DNA from: Pseudomonadota bacterium
GTDB lineage: Bacteria; Pseudomonadota; Alphaproteobacteria; Caulobacterales; Caulobacteraceae
Direction of reading: 5' to 3'
Length of the DNA: 39,444 nucleotides
Assembly (NCBI GenBank): GCA_023432855.1
Contig: JAEZEZ010000077.1
Coordinates: forward strand, 1 to 39,444
Part shown: positions 8,254 to 16,156 of the stretch, piece after piece
Layout: the number at the start of each line of letters is the position of its first letter
Numbering within the stretch: position 1 is the first letter of the stretch
Notes under the pieces: model-generated
The model's database searches: none
Told to the model about the DNA's origin: nothing
What the model saw: the letters and a program-made list of their open reading frames with translations, nothing else
Translations under genes and position numbers: made by a program

Positions 8254-8523
8254 CTAGTTCTCCGACATCCGACGGCGGTGGTGCGCGTTGCGCTGCAGGA
8301 AGGCCCAGACCAGGAACACCCAGCCGCCGGCGAGCACGGCGAGCGCCAGCATGTCCGGCCCCTCTCCGGCCCAGACCGCCCAGCCGGCGCTGCGGGCCAG
8401 CACCATCAGGGCGCCGAGGCCGATCAGGCCGAAACCAACGGCGCGCTGCATGCGGGCGACGCCGCGCAGCTCGCGCTTGTAGGCCAGGCGCTCTTCCGGG
8501 TTCTCGAGATTGGGCCTCGTCAT
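8254..8523 (-). CDS. Small two-helix membrane protein between nuoE and nuoF
   Basis: An 89-residue protein not recognised as a named family. The first 24 residues are charged and probably cytoplasmic (NLENPEERLAYKRELRG). Two membrane helices follow at about 28-45 and 57-76, with a basic tail (HHRRR) at the C-terminus. The ATG overlaps the nuoE stop (ATGA at 8520-8523) and the gene ends 6 bases before nuoF, so it is co-transcribed and coupled with nuoE. A role in assembling or anchoring complex I is a guess from position. Confidence 0.82.
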   Translation of the reverse strand: MTRPNLENPEERLAYKRELRGVARMQRAVGFGLIGLGALMVLARSAGWAVWAGEGPDMLALAVLAGGWVFLVWAFLQRNAHHRRRMSEN

Positions 8524-9185
8524 GCGGCGGGCTCCGGCTCGGGCAGGTTCGGCAGACGGTCGATCTTCTTCGCCGCCGACCCGTCGTAGAGCTTTGGATC
8601 GGTCAGGGTCAGGGCGCCGCCCTCCGGCTCGGACGAGCGGCGTCCGGCGTAGGAGCCCGCCTTCGGCTTCTTGCCGGCCCGGAAGTCGTCGATGATCCGG
8701 CCGAGGCTCTCGGGCGTGAGGTCCTCGTAGTAGTAGTCGTTGATCTGGGCCATCGGCGCGTTCACGCACGCGCCCAGGCACTCGACCTCCTGCCAGGTGA
8801 ACATGCCGTCGGCGGAGATGTGGTCCTTGCCGCCGATCTTGTCCTTGCAGACGGCCATCAGGTCGTTGGCGCCGCGCAGCATGCACGGGGTGGTGCCGCA
8901 GACCTGGATGAGGACCTTACCCACCGGCTCCAGCTGGAACATGGTGTAGAAGGTCGCCACCTCCAGCACGCGGATGTAGGCCATGCCGAGCATGTCGGCG
9001 ATCGCCCGCAGCGCCGGTTCGGAAATCCAGCCCTCCTGCTTCTGCACCAGCCACAGGATGGGGATCACCGCCGATTGGCGGCGGTGAGAGGGATACTTGG
9101 ATATCCACCAGTTCGCGCTCTCGAGCGTCTTCTTCGAGAACTTGAACGAGGCGGGTTGTTCCTTGGCGAGCCTGCGAACGCTCAT
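8520..9185 (-). CDS. nuoE: NADH-quinone oxidoreductase subunit E (NuoE)
   Basis: Thioredoxin-like subunit that holds the 2Fe-2S cluster N1a of complex I. The four ligands are visible: Cys96 and Cys101 (CGTTPC) and Cys136 and Cys140 (CLGAC). At 221 residues it carries the C-terminal tail, rich in Pro, Glu and Lys, seen in alphaproteobacterial members. It starts with ATG at 9183-9185, three bases after the stop of a small membrane-protein gene. Confidence 0.97.
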   Translation of the reverse strand: MSVRRLAKEQPASFKFSKKTLESANWWISKYPSHRRQSAVIPILWLVQKQEGWISEPALRAIADMLGMAYIRVLEVATFYTMFQLEPVGKVLIQVCGTTPCMLRGANDLMAVCKDKIGGKDHISADGMFTWQEVECLGACVNAPMAQINDYYYEDLTPESLGRIIDDFRAGKKPKAGSYAGRRSSEPEGGALTLTDPKLYDGSAAKKIDRLPNLPEPEPAA

Positions 9186-9188
9186 CGT

Positions 9189-9593
9189 CTATCGCCCCGT
9201 CGTTCCAAACCAGCGGCCCAGCCGCTCTTTCCACACGTCGCGGCCTGCCTGGCGCAGGTCGCGGATCAGCCAGGAGGTCGGCGGCACGGTGCGCACCGCC
9301 AGCTGGCCCACGGCGATGAAGCCGATCATCCACAGCAGCGACAGCCACATCGCTTCCCAGAAGCCGCGGCCGTCCAGTTCGTAGGCGTGCCGGAAGCCCG
9401 AGCGCACCACGAACACCCCCGCCAGCGGGACCACGATCTGGCTGCCGTGGGCGGCCGCCAGCTTGATCGCGCCCATGGCCTGCCGCCGCCGCGGCGAGAA
9501 CGCCACGGTCAGCAGGGTCAGGACGACCAGCGCGCCGGCGAAGAGCCACCAGCGCGAGGCCTCGACCACGGGTTCGATCCAGAAGCCGCTCAC
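9189..9593 (-). CDS. Small membrane protein between nuoD and nuoE (second)
   Basis: Unrecognised protein of about 134 residues with three hydrophobic segments (about residues 14-31, 50-64 and 80-98) and a basic, amphipathic C-terminal third containing RDLRQAGRDVWKERLGRWFG. I prefer the GTG at 9591-9593, which overlaps the stop of the preceding gene as GTGA; a longer GTG-initiated form from 9617 would overlap that gene by 28 bases. It is within the nuo operon, 3 bases before nuoE. No cofactor motif seen. Function unknown. Confidence 0.75.
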   Translation of the reverse strand: MSGFWIEPVVEASRWWLFAGALVVLTLLTVAFSPRRRQAMGAIKLAAAHGSQIVVPLAGVFVVRSGFRHAYELDGRGFWEAMWLSLLWMIGFIAVGQLAVRTVPPTSWLIRDLRQAGRDVWKERLGRWFGTTGR

Positions 9594-10036
9594 TGCCTGT
9601 ACTCCTCGGTGGCCCACTGAGCCGGCCGCAAGGATGCGCGCCGGGCCAGGCGATCGGTGTCGGCCTCAGCAGCGCCCAAGCGTGCCTTGGCGCGTTTCGC
9701 GGGCGGGAGCTGTGCGACCAGATTACCGGCCAGCCAAATGACGAGGCCCAGACCGATGGCCCAGAGCAGGACGGCCGCGAGGGAACGATCGGACGCGCTC
9801 ATGGCCGGACCGAGGATCAACAGGCCGAACCACCAGGCCGATGCCCTCAAGACACCCACTGCCGACCACGCTGCGGACTCGCTCCAAGTCAGGCGCAGTT
9901 CGGCGCGGTATCGGACCACGGCCATGACGCCGGTAGTAAACAGGATCGCGAGGGCTAAGGCAGGCACAGCCGACCACCAGCCGCCCGACAGGTCGGGAAG
10001 CGTGATCATCTCGTCAATGCCCGCGTAGAGGATCAC
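9590..10036 (-). CDS. Small membrane protein between nuoD and nuoE (first)
   Basis: Unrecognised protein of 148 residues with three predicted membrane helices (about residues 20-41, 58-79 and 84-109) and a soluble, charged C-terminal tail (about 110-148). The GTG start at 10034-10036 overlaps the nuoD stop (GTGA), and GGAGAG lies about 8 bases upstream inside nuoD, which supports this start. It is coupled to the next small membrane-protein gene by another GTGA overlap. Codon use looks like that of its neighbours. Function unknown; an accessory role for complex I is inferred only from the operon. Confidence 0.76.
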   Translation of the reverse strand: MILYAGIDEMITLPDLSGGWWSAVPALALAILFTTGVMAVVRYRAELRLTWSESAAWSAVGVLRASAWWFGLLILGPAMSASDRSLAAVLLWAIGLGLVIWLAGNLVAQLPPAKRAKARLGAAEADTDRLARRASLRPAQWATEEYRQ

Positions 10037-11253
10037 CGGTCGATCTCTCCGAACACGATGTCGAGCGAGCCGATGATGGCCGAGACGTCGGCCAGCATGT
10101 GGCCACGGTTCATCCAGTCCATCGCCTGCAGGTGCAGGAAGCCCGGCGCGCGGATCTTGCAGCGGTACGGCTTGTTGGTTCCGTCGGAGACCAGATAGAC
10201 GCCGAACTCACCCTTGGGCGCCTCGACGCAGGCGTAGACCTCGCCCGGCGGCGTGCGGAAGCCCTCGGTGTAGAGCTTGAAGTGGTGGATGAGCGCTTCC
10301 ATCGAGCGCTTCATCTCCGCCCGACGCGGCGGGACGACCTTGTTGTTCGGGGTCAGCACCGGGCCCGGCGTGCGGCGCAGGCGGTCGATGCACTGGCGCA
10401 TGATGCGGACGGACTGATTCATCTCCTCCATGCGCAGGAGGTAGCGGTCCCAGCAGTCGCCGTTCTTGCCGACCGGCACGTCGAACTCGAGGTCGGCGTA
10501 ACACTCGTAAGGCTGGCTCTTGCGCAGGTCCCAGGCCACGCCCGAGCCCCGCAGCATGACGCCCGAGAAGCCCCAGTCGATGGCCTGCTGGCGGCTGACC
10601 ACGCCGATGTCGACGTTGCGCTGCTTGAAGATGCGGTTCTCGGTGACGAGGCCTTCGAGGTCCTTCACCACGCGGGGGAAGCCGTCGCACCACGCCTCGA
10701 TGTCGTCGATCAGGTCAGGCGGCAGATCCTGGTGGACGCCGCCCGGACGCACGTAGTTGGCGTGCAGGCGCGAACCCGAGGCCCGCTCGTAGAAGACCAT
10801 CAGCTTCTCGCGCTCCTCGAAGCCCCAGAGCGGCGGCGTCAGGGCGCCGACGTCCATGGCCTGGGTCGTCACGTTCAGCAGGTGGTTCAGGATGCGGCCG
10901 ATCTCCGAGTAGAGCACCCGGATCAGCTGCGCCCGCATGGGGACCTCGATCCCGAGCAGCTTCTCGATGGCCAGGCAGAACGCGTGCTCCTGGTTCATCG
11001 GCGCCACGTAGTCGAGGCGGTCGAAGTACGGGATGTTCTGGAGGTAGGTCCGCGCCTCCATCAGCTTCTCGGTGCCGCGATGGAGGAGGCCGATGTGCGG
11101 GTCGACCCGCTCCACGACCTCGCCGTCCAGCTCGAGCACGAGCCGCAGCACGCCGTGCGCGGCCGGGTGCTGGGGCCCGAAGTTGATGGTGAACTTGCGG
11201 TCCTGCTCCTCGGCGGAGACGGCGGTCAGGGTGGTTTCTCCGGCGCCCGACAT
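10033..11253 (-). CDS. nuoD: NADH-quinone oxidoreductase subunit D (NuoD)
   Basis: Subunit related to the large subunit of NiFe hydrogenases; together with NuoB it forms the quinone-reduction site. It has 406 residues. Family signatures include FGPQHPAAHGVLRLVLELDGE at about residues 25-45, HIGLLHRGTEKLME, and the C-terminal PGFLHLQAMDWMNRGHMLADVSAIIGSLDIVFGEIDR, which ends in Arg as usual. The conserved quinone-site His and Tyr region is present. Start ATG 11251-11253 overlaps the nuoC stop by one base (TGATG). Confidence 0.98.
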   Translation of the reverse strand: MSGAGETTLTAVSAEEQDRKFTINFGPQHPAAHGVLRLVLELDGEVVERVDPHIGLLHRGTEKLMEARTYLQNIPYFDRLDYVAPMNQEHAFCLAIEKLLGIEVPMRAQLIRVLYSEIGRILNHLLNVTTQAMDVGALTPPLWGFEEREKLMVFYERASGSRLHANYVRPGGVHQDLPPDLIDDIEAWCDGFPRVVKDLEGLVTENRIFKQRNVDIGVVSRQQAIDWGFSGVMLRGSGVAWDLRKSQPYECYADLEFDVPVGKNGDCWDRYLLRMEEMNQSVRIMRQCIDRLRRTPGPVLTPNNKVVPPRRAEMKRSMEALIHHFKLYTEGFRTPPGEVYACVEAPKGEFGVYLVSDGTNKPYRCKIRAPGFLHLQAMDWMNRGHMLADVSAIIGSLDIVFGEIDR

Positions 11254-11867
11254 CAGTGCTCCCCCGCCTTCTCGTCGCCCGGCAGCACCGTCAGCGGATA
11301 GTCGGCCCCTTCCCAGGGCGACAGGAAGTCGAACTGGCGGAACTCCTGGTTCAGCTTCACCGGCTCGTAGACCACCCGGCGCTGTTCCTCGTCCCAGCGG
11401 ACCTCGACATAGCCGGTGGTCGGGAAGTCCTTGCGCAGCGGATGGCCCGTGAAACCGTAGTCGGTCAGCAGCCGGCGCAGGTCGGGGTGGCCGGCGAACA
11501 TCACGCCGAACATGTCGAACGCCTCACGCTCGAACCAGTCGGCGCACGGGTGGGCCGGAATCGCGGTCGGTACGGGCGTATGCTCGTCGGTGCGCACCTT
11601 GATGCGGACGCGCGCGTTCTTCACCAGCGACAGCAGGTGATAGACGACGTCGAACCGCTCCTCGCGCTCGGGCCAGTCGACGCAGGTGAGGTCCACCAGC
11701 TGCTGGAAGCGGAAGGCGGGATCGTCGCGCAGCAGCACCAGCAGTTCGACGATGCGGTCGCGGGCGGCGAACACCGTCAGCTCGTCGTAGGCCACCTCGA
11801 AGCCGCTCGCGGCCTTGCCCGAAGCCTTGACGATCGCCTTGCCCAGCGCGGTCAGTTGCTTGCTCAT
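11253..11867 (-). CDS. nuoC: NADH-quinone oxidoreductase subunit C (NuoC)
   Basis: The 30-kDa peripheral arm subunit of complex I, 204 residues, a separate gene rather than the NuoCD fusion of enterobacteria. The family signature DWFEREAFDMFGVMFAGHPDLRRLLTDYGF(T)GHPLRKDFP is present around residues 109-147. The ATG at 11865-11867 lies 7 bases after the nuoB stop. It carries no cofactor. Confidence 0.97.
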   Translation of the reverse strand: MSKQLTALGKAIVKASGKAASGFEVAYDELTVFAARDRIVELLVLLRDDPAFRFQQLVDLTCVDWPEREERFDVVYHLLSLVKNARVRIKVRTDEHTPVPTAIPAHPCADWFEREAFDMFGVMFAGHPDLRRLLTDYGFTGHPLRKDFPTTGYVEVRWDEEQRRVVYEPVKLNQEFRQFDFLSPWEGADYPLTVLPGDEKAGEH

Positions 11868-11874
11868 GCGGCCC

Positions 11875-12465
11875 CTAGCGCAGGATGTCGCCGGTGCGGC
11901 GGATCTTCTTCTGGAGCTGCAGCACCCCGTACAGCAGCGCCTCGGCCGTCGGCGGGCAGCCGGGCACGTAGATGTCCACCGGAACGATGCGGTCGCAGCC
12001 GCGCACCACCGAATAGCTGTAGTGGTAGTAGCCGCCGCCGTTGGCGCACGAGCCCATGGAGATGACGTAGCGGGGCTCCGGCATCTGGTCGTAGACCTTG
12101 CGCAGCGCCGGAGCCATCTTGTTGGTCAGGGTGCCGGCGACGATCATGACGTCCGACTGGCGCGGGCTGGCGCGCGGCGCGAAGCCGAAACGCTCCATGT
12201 CGTAGCGCGGCATGGACGCCTGCATCATCTCGACCGCGCAGCAGGCCAGGCCGAAGGTCATCCACATCAGCGACCCGGTCCGGGCCCACGTGATGACGTC
12301 GTCGGCGGCGGCGACCAGGAAGCCCTTCTCGCCCAGCTCGGCGTCGACCTGCTCGAAGAAGCGGTCGTGGATCTTGGGGTCGTAGCCCTCGACGGTGGCG
12401 CGGGCGCCCTCTCCGTAGGACAGGCTGCGCGGGTCGAAGCCGCGGGGCGGAACCTCTACTCCCAT
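11875..12465 (-). CDS. nuoB: NADH-quinone oxidoreductase subunit B (NuoB)
   Basis: Subunit that holds cluster N2, the last electron carrier before quinone. The ligands are visible: adjacent Cys75-Cys76 (LACCAVEMM), Cys140 (GSCANGG) and Cys170 (PGCPPTAEAL), counted from the chosen start. I start at the ATG 12463-12465, giving 196 residues, because AAAGGGG lies at a good distance upstream inside nuoA. A second ATG at 12484-12486 would add seven residues (MDERGPR) and cannot be excluded. Either form overlaps the 3' end of nuoA. Confidence 0.96.
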   Translation of the reverse strand: MGVEVPPRGFDPRSLSYGEGARATVEGYDPKIHDRFFEQVDAELGEKGFLVAAADDVITWARTGSLMWMTFGLACCAVEMMQASMPRYDMERFGFAPRASPRQSDVMIVAGTLTNKMAPALRKVYDQMPEPRYVISMGSCANGGGYYHYSYSVVRGCDRIVPVDIYVPGCPPTAEALLYGVLQLQKKIRRTGDILR

Positions 12466-12833
12466 TCGAGGGCCCCTTTCATCCATTCATAAATGAAGCC
12501 GACCGTCAGCACGCCGAGGAAGATCATCATCGACCAGAAGGCGAACACCATCTCCGGCCGCGGCAGGTCGAACATCGTCACCGCCCAGGGGAACAGGAAC
12601 GCGACCTCGAGGTCGAAGATGATGAAGAGGATCGACACCAGGTAGAAGCGCACGTCGAACTTCATGCGCGCGTCCTCGAACGCGTTGAAGCCGCACTCGT
12701 AGGCGGAGTTCTTCTCCGTGTCCGGATTGCTGGGCGCGATGACCCAGGCGGCGATCATGAAGCCGAGGCCGAGCGCCAGGGCTATGCCGAAGAAGACGAC
12801 GATCGGCAGGTATTCGAGCAGAAACGCGGTCAT
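12456..12833 (-). CDS. nuoA: NADH-quinone oxidoreductase subunit A (NuoA)
   Basis: First gene of the complex I operon: a 125-residue, three-helix membrane subunit. The conserved loop KNSAYECGFNAFEDARMKFDVRFYLVSILFIIFDLEVAFLFPW contains the Cys that marks the active/deactive state in mitochondrial ND3. The ATG at 12831-12833 was chosen because the family begins there; the open frame upstream is non-homologous and contains the promoter. The 3' end overlaps nuoB. Confidence 0.97.
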   Translation of the reverse strand: MTAFLLEYLPIVVFFGIALALGLGFMIAAWVIAPSNPDTEKNSAYECGFNAFEDARMKFDVRFYLVSILFIIFDLEVAFLFPWAVTMFDLPRPEMVFAFWSMMIFLGVLTVGFIYEWMKGALEWE

Positions 12834-12873
12834 AGGATGCCTTGCGCCGTCGGAGGGCGGCGGAATCGGGGGC

Positions 12874-12902
12874 GTTCTAGCCCCTTCGCGCGCGCGGTTC
12901 AA
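12874..12902 (-). promoter_or_regulatory. Probable nuoA operon promoter
   Basis: Reading leftward, TTGAACC (12896-12902), 14 bases of alternating GC-rich spacer, then GCTAGAAC (12874-12881). The latter matches all eight positions of the Caulobacter housekeeping -10 consensus GCTANAWC. The expected start of transcription is near 12867, some 35 bases before nuoA. Two palindromic operators lie just upstream (12929-12969). Confidence 0.65.
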
Positions 12903-12928
12903 ACCGTTACGGGAGAACGGCGGAATGT

Positions 12929-12943
12929 TGAGAATCGTTCTCA
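12929..12943. promoter_or_regulatory. Fur/Irr-like operator 1
   Basis: TGAGAATCGTTCTCA, read as two TGAGAAy halves around a central C (7-1-7, one mismatch), or as a perfect TGAGAA-N3-TTCTCA. This closely resembles the Fur box core and also the GAA-N3-TTC core of Irr iron-control elements. It is centred near 12936, about 69 bases upstream of the predicted nuoA start of transcription, and 105 bases before the cytochrome b561 gene. Binding is inferred. Confidence 0.5.
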
Positions 12944-12956
12944 GGAAACCCTGGTC

Positions 12957-12969
12957 GAGAACGGTTCTC
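12957..12969. promoter_or_regulatory. Fur/Irr-like operator 2
   Basis: GAGAACGGTTCTC is a perfect 13-base palindrome of the same type as operator 1, centred 27 bases further from nuoA. Two similar sites close together argue for a real protein-binding region between nuoA and the divergent cytochrome b561 gene. Confidence 0.48.
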
Positions 12970-13047
12970 ACCCTGCCCCGAGGTTGATCCAGCACAAGGC
13001 GCGGACGCCGCGCCAGGCGGATGCTGTCCTTCTGACAGGAGCATCGC

Positions 13048-13599
13048 ATGACTTGGAGTAATTCGCGGCAGGCCTACGGCTGGGCGGCGATTGGACTGCA
13101 CTGGATCAGCGCCATCGGCGTCATCGTCCTCTACTTGCTGGGCGAACGCATGGAGGACGCCGCGACCAGGGCCGAGAAGCTCGCTTTCGAGCACACCCAT
13201 GTCTCCGTGGCCGTCCTGCTGTTCACCTTCCTCGCGGCCCGCCTGATGTGGAGCCTGTCCCAGCCCCACCCCGCCTCCTACGAGCGAAATCCGTGGCTGC
13301 GGAGGATCTCGGTGGGGGTGCACGTCCTCTTCATGGCCATGATCGCGATCCTGCTGGCGACCGGCCCGCTGTCGATCTGGTCGGCGCCGCGGCCGATCCC
13401 GCTCTTCGACCTGCTGGTCATTCCAAGCCCCTTCCCGACGCGCGTCGAATGGCTGCACGAGGGCGCCGAGACGGTTCATGCCCTGGCGTCGAACCTGTTC
13501 TGGCCGTTGCTGGCGCTGCACCTCGCGGGGGCGCTGAAGCACCTGCTCATCGATCGCGACCCGACCCTTCAGCGCATGCTATGGGTCAAGCGCGCCTGA
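13048..13599 (+). CDS. Cytochrome b561 family protein
   Basis: Predicted di-haem cytochrome b of the inner membrane, 183 residues, with four hydrophobic helices (about 12-31, 50-68, 86-106 and 145-164). Histidines placed as haem ligands in this family are present, including His18, His51, His92 and His158. It probably moves electrons from quinol or superoxide; the acceptor is unknown. AGGAG stands 9 bases before the ATG. It is divergent from nuoA, and the two Fur-like operators lie in the shared gap. Convergent with the DUF302 gene, 2 bases apart. Confidence 0.88.
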   Translation: MTWSNSRQAYGWAAIGLHWISAIGVIVLYLLGERMEDAATRAEKLAFEHTHVSVAVLLFTFLAARLMWSLSQPHPASYERNPWLRRISVGVHVLFMAMIAILLATGPLSIWSAPRPIPLFDLLVIPSPFPTRVEWLHEGAETVHALASNLFWPLLALHLAGALKHLLIDRDPTLQRMLWVKRA

Positions 13600-13601
13600 G
13601 T

Positions 13602-13988
13602 TCAGAGGCGGTCGAGGGCGGCGCGGAGCTTGCCGGCCACTTCGGCCGCCTTCTCCTTCAGCGGCGGGTTCTCGATGGCCTGCATCGAGGCCACAGGATC
13701 GATGGCCGCGACCTCCGATCGCCCGTTTTCCGCGTCCTGCACGATGACGTTGCAGGGCAGCATGGTCCCGACCTTGTCCTCGAGTTGGAGCGCCTCGAAG
13801 GCCATCCGCGGATTGCAGGCGCCCAGAATGATGTAGGGCCGGAAATCCTCGCCGATCTTGGCCTTCATCGTCTGGCGCACATCGATCTCGGTGATCACGC
13901 CGAACCCTTCCTCGGCCAGCGCAGCGCGTGTCGCCGCCACGGCCTCGTCGTAAGCAAGGTCGAGGGTCTTGCCATGGTAATAGGTCAT
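13602..13988 (-). CDS. DUF302 family protein
   Basis: A 128-residue protein that fits the DUF302 family: YDEAVAATRAALAEEGFGVITEIDV near the start, and YIILGACNPRMAFEALQLEDKVGTMLPCNVIVQD in the middle with the typical GACNP and LPCNV cysteine motifs. The biochemical role of the family is not established; its members have an alpha/beta fold and some bind haem or metal by report. No signal peptide. It converges with the cytochrome b561 gene and is divergent from the hydrolase gene. Confidence 0.88.
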   Translation of the reverse strand: MTYYHGKTLDLAYDEAVAATRAALAEEGFGVITEIDVRQTMKAKIGEDFRPYIILGACNPRMAFEALQLEDKVGTMLPCNVIVQDAENGRSEVAAIDPVASMQAIENPPLKEKAAEVAGKLRAALDRL

Positions 13989-14117
13989 GAGGGCGCTCCT
14001 TCCACGGCCCCGCAGGGCGCAGCCAGTCTAACGCACCCCGGCGCAGTGCGCTCCGGCCTGAGGGGTTGGCCGGGCGGCTGACTGGCCCCGCGCAGCCTGT
14101 CCGCGCGTTACAGGGTC

Positions 14118-14978
14118 ATGACCCACCAAGGCGTGACCCTTGAAGGCGGGCGCAGCCTGCATGTGCGTTCCGCCGGGACGGGGCGGCCGATCGTCCTGCT
14201 GCACGGGGCGCTCACCACCCATGCCGACTGGCTGGAGGCGCCCCTGGCGGAGTTCGGCCGGCGTGGACGCGCGCTCGCAGTCGACCGGCCGGGCCATGGC
14301 GAGAGCCGGCGGCCGCGGTTCGAGGCCGCACCGGCGGCGCAGGCGCGTCAGATCCGCGACGGGCTCGCGGCCATGGAGATCGGCGAGCCGCCTTTGCTCG
14401 TCGGCCACTCCTTCGGCGGTCTGGTCGCGCTGGCCTGGGCGAGTCTGTTTCCGGACCAGGTCGCGGGGGTGCTGCTGCTCGCCCCACTGACCCGGCCCGA
14501 ACTGCGTCCGCTGGAACACCTGCTGTTCGCGCCTCGCGCCACGCCGATGGCCGGGCCCCTGCTCGCGGAAGCCGCGCGCTGGAGCATCGACCGGCCGATG
14601 GTGCGCCTTGCGCAAAGGGCGATGTTCTCCCCCGGCGCCCCGCCCGAGGACTGGCTGGCCCGCTATCCGCTCGACCAGGTGCTGCAGCCGGGGCAGATGG
14701 TGGAGGAAGGCGAGGACGCCGCCTCGGTCCTGCCGGGATCGCCCGCCGGGTTGTTCGACACCGGGGCCATCCGGGCCCCTGTATCCATCGTCGCGGGGGA
14801 TTCTGATGTGGTGGCGGACCCCCACCGTCACGCCAAGCGCCTGCACGCCGAGCTCCCCGGCAGCCGCCTGACGATTCTTGAGGGCGTCGGGCACATGCCG
14901 CACCATGTCGCCCTCACAGCTGTTCTGGAGACCTTCGACGAGCTGTTGAGCGCCCGCGTTCCCGCCACCGCCGAATAA
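14118..14978 (+). CDS. Alpha/beta hydrolase
   Basis: A 286-residue alpha/beta-hydrolase. The oxyanion-side motif is LLHGALTTHADW (about 27-38), the nucleophile elbow is GHSFGG with Ser98, the acid is Asp228 or Asp230 in VAGDSDVV, and the catalytic His is His259 in GVGHMPHH. A cap of mainly helices lies between about 125 and 215. Substrate unknown; the fold also serves esterases, haloperoxidases and epoxide hydrolases. No strong ribosome site before the ATG. Predicted to be cytoplasmic. Confidence 0.9.
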   Translation: MTHQGVTLEGGRSLHVRSAGTGRPIVLLHGALTTHADWLEAPLAEFGRRGRALAVDRPGHGESRRPRFEAAPAAQARQIRDGLAAMEIGEPPLLVGHSFGGLVALAWASLFPDQVAGVLLLAPLTRPELRPLEHLLFAPRATPMAGPLLAEAARWSIDRPMVRLAQRAMFSPGAPPEDWLARYPLDQVLQPGQMVEEGEDAASVLPGSPAGLFDTGAIRAPVSIVAGDSDVVADPHRHAKRLHAELPGSRLTILEGVGHMPHHVALTAVLETFDELLSARVPATAE

Positions 14979-15003
14979 CTTGGGCGATGGGCGCGAACGC
15001 CGC

Positions 15004-15032
15004 TTGACACCCATCCGGCCCCTCCCTATTCA
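15004..15032 (+). promoter_or_regulatory. Promoter of tRNA-Asp
   Basis: TTGACA (15004-15009), 17-base spacer, TATTCA (15027-15032). Near-consensus housekeeping promoter, ending 36 bases before the tRNA. Confidence 0.7.
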
Positions 15033-15068
15033 GCCCCCCTCTCGACGGGCCGCTTCGGCGGCCCCGAC

Positions 15069-15145
<77 letters not shown>

Positions 15146-15193
15146 TTTCCCTTCAGGAAATCTGGCCCTTTCCCCCGGTCGCCGCCGCGCGCC

Positions 15194-16156
15194 CTAGACC
15201 CCCGCCGTGGCCGTGCGGGGATCGAGCGGCAGCCCGGCCGCCTGCCGGTGCTTGAGCTGCCGCAGCCAGGCGTGCAGGCACTCGCAGTCGAGTCCGTGCA
15301 TCATCAGCCGGAAGCCGGAATTGACGGTCGCCAGCGAGATCAGCGGGTGGCCGTTCTTGATGAAGTTCATGTGGTAGTCGGTCCCGAGGATACGGCCGAT
15401 GTAGATCGCCACTACCTCGTCCAGCTGCAGGGAGTTCGACGCGCGGATGAAGTCGTCGCGCGGCAGCAGCAGGGCGTACATGGGCGTGTAGGCCTCCACC
15501 GCGGTCTGGATGTCGATGACGTTGAGCGGGCCCTTGCGGGTCGGTTCGATATCGAAATCCTCGCTGATCATCGAGAAGTCGGGGCTGGCGACGGGCATCA
15601 GCTCGCGGCCCTGCGCGCGCAGGTCCCGGTTCAGCTGGATGATGAAGTTGAAGACGTTGAGGTCGTGCTGAAGGAAGACGTTGTCCTCTAGGTCCTTCAG
15701 CGTCCTGGGTCGCAGCGGGACCGTCTCGACGTTCACGTCGCCCGCGTTCGCCTTGATGAAGGCCAGGATCTCCGTCCCGATATGAAAGTGCCGAAGGATC
15801 AGGCTGTTGCACTCGGGAGTTCCGAAGATACGCAAGCCCCAGTGGATGGTCTTGTGAAGGAACCCGTTGAGGTTCGGCCAGCGCGGCGAGATTCCCCTCA
15901 ACACCTTCACGAACAGGAAGAAGACGAAGATCAGGATGCGCAGCGGCGGAAACAGCCGCCGGCGCGAGAAGGACCGCGCGCCGAGCAGCAGCGAGCGCTT
16001 GGCGCCTTCGTCGATGGGCATGGACTGGTCCAGCGCCAGCGCCAGCCAGGGATCGGGGTCGGCCGGGTCGAACAGGGCCGGGTCGAAGGGATCGGCCGGG
16101 CCAAAGCGCTCACCGCGGGGCGGGTCTTCACGCAGGGCGGCGGGCTCGGCGCTCAC
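15194..16156 (-). CDS. Unknown His-rich protein, third gene of ketosynthase operon
   Basis: A 320-residue protein I cannot assign to a named family. The N-terminal 45 residues are Pro/Asp-rich and probably flexible. One hydrophobic segment lies at about 73-89 (LRILIFVFFLFVKVLRG). The rest is predicted helical and carries clustered potential metal ligands: His101, His105, His123, His125, Glu129, His164-Asp165, His262, His270, and His287-x2-Asp-x-Glu-x2-His295. A membrane-associated metal enzyme is one possibility, but this is inference. The start is the GTG at 16154-16156, overlapping the upstream stop as GTGA. It is the last gene of a coupled three-gene operon with a KAS III-like enzyme and a haem-oxygenase-fold enzyme. 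Confidence 0.8.
   Translation of the reverse strand: MSAEPAALREDPPRGERFGPADPFDPALFDPADPDPWLALALDQSMPIDEGAKRSLLLGARSFSRRRLFPPLRILIFVFFLFVKVLRGISPRWPNLNGFLHKTIHWGLRIFGTPECNSLILRHFHIGTEILAFIKANAGDVNVETVPLRPRTLKDLEDNVFLQHDLNVFNFIIQLNRDLRAQGRELMPVASPDFSMISEDFDIEPTRKGPLNVIDIQTAVEAYTPMYALLLPRDDFIRASNSLQLDEVVAIYIGRILGTDYHMNFIKNGHPLISLATVNSGFRLMMHGLDCECLHAWLRQLKHRQAAGLPLDPRTATAGV

Noticed and set aside
12913..12970. Possible SOS (LexA) boxes of the alphaproteobacterial GAAC/GTTC-N7 type
   Set aside because: The half sites are arranged as inverted palindromes, not as direct repeats spaced by seven bases.
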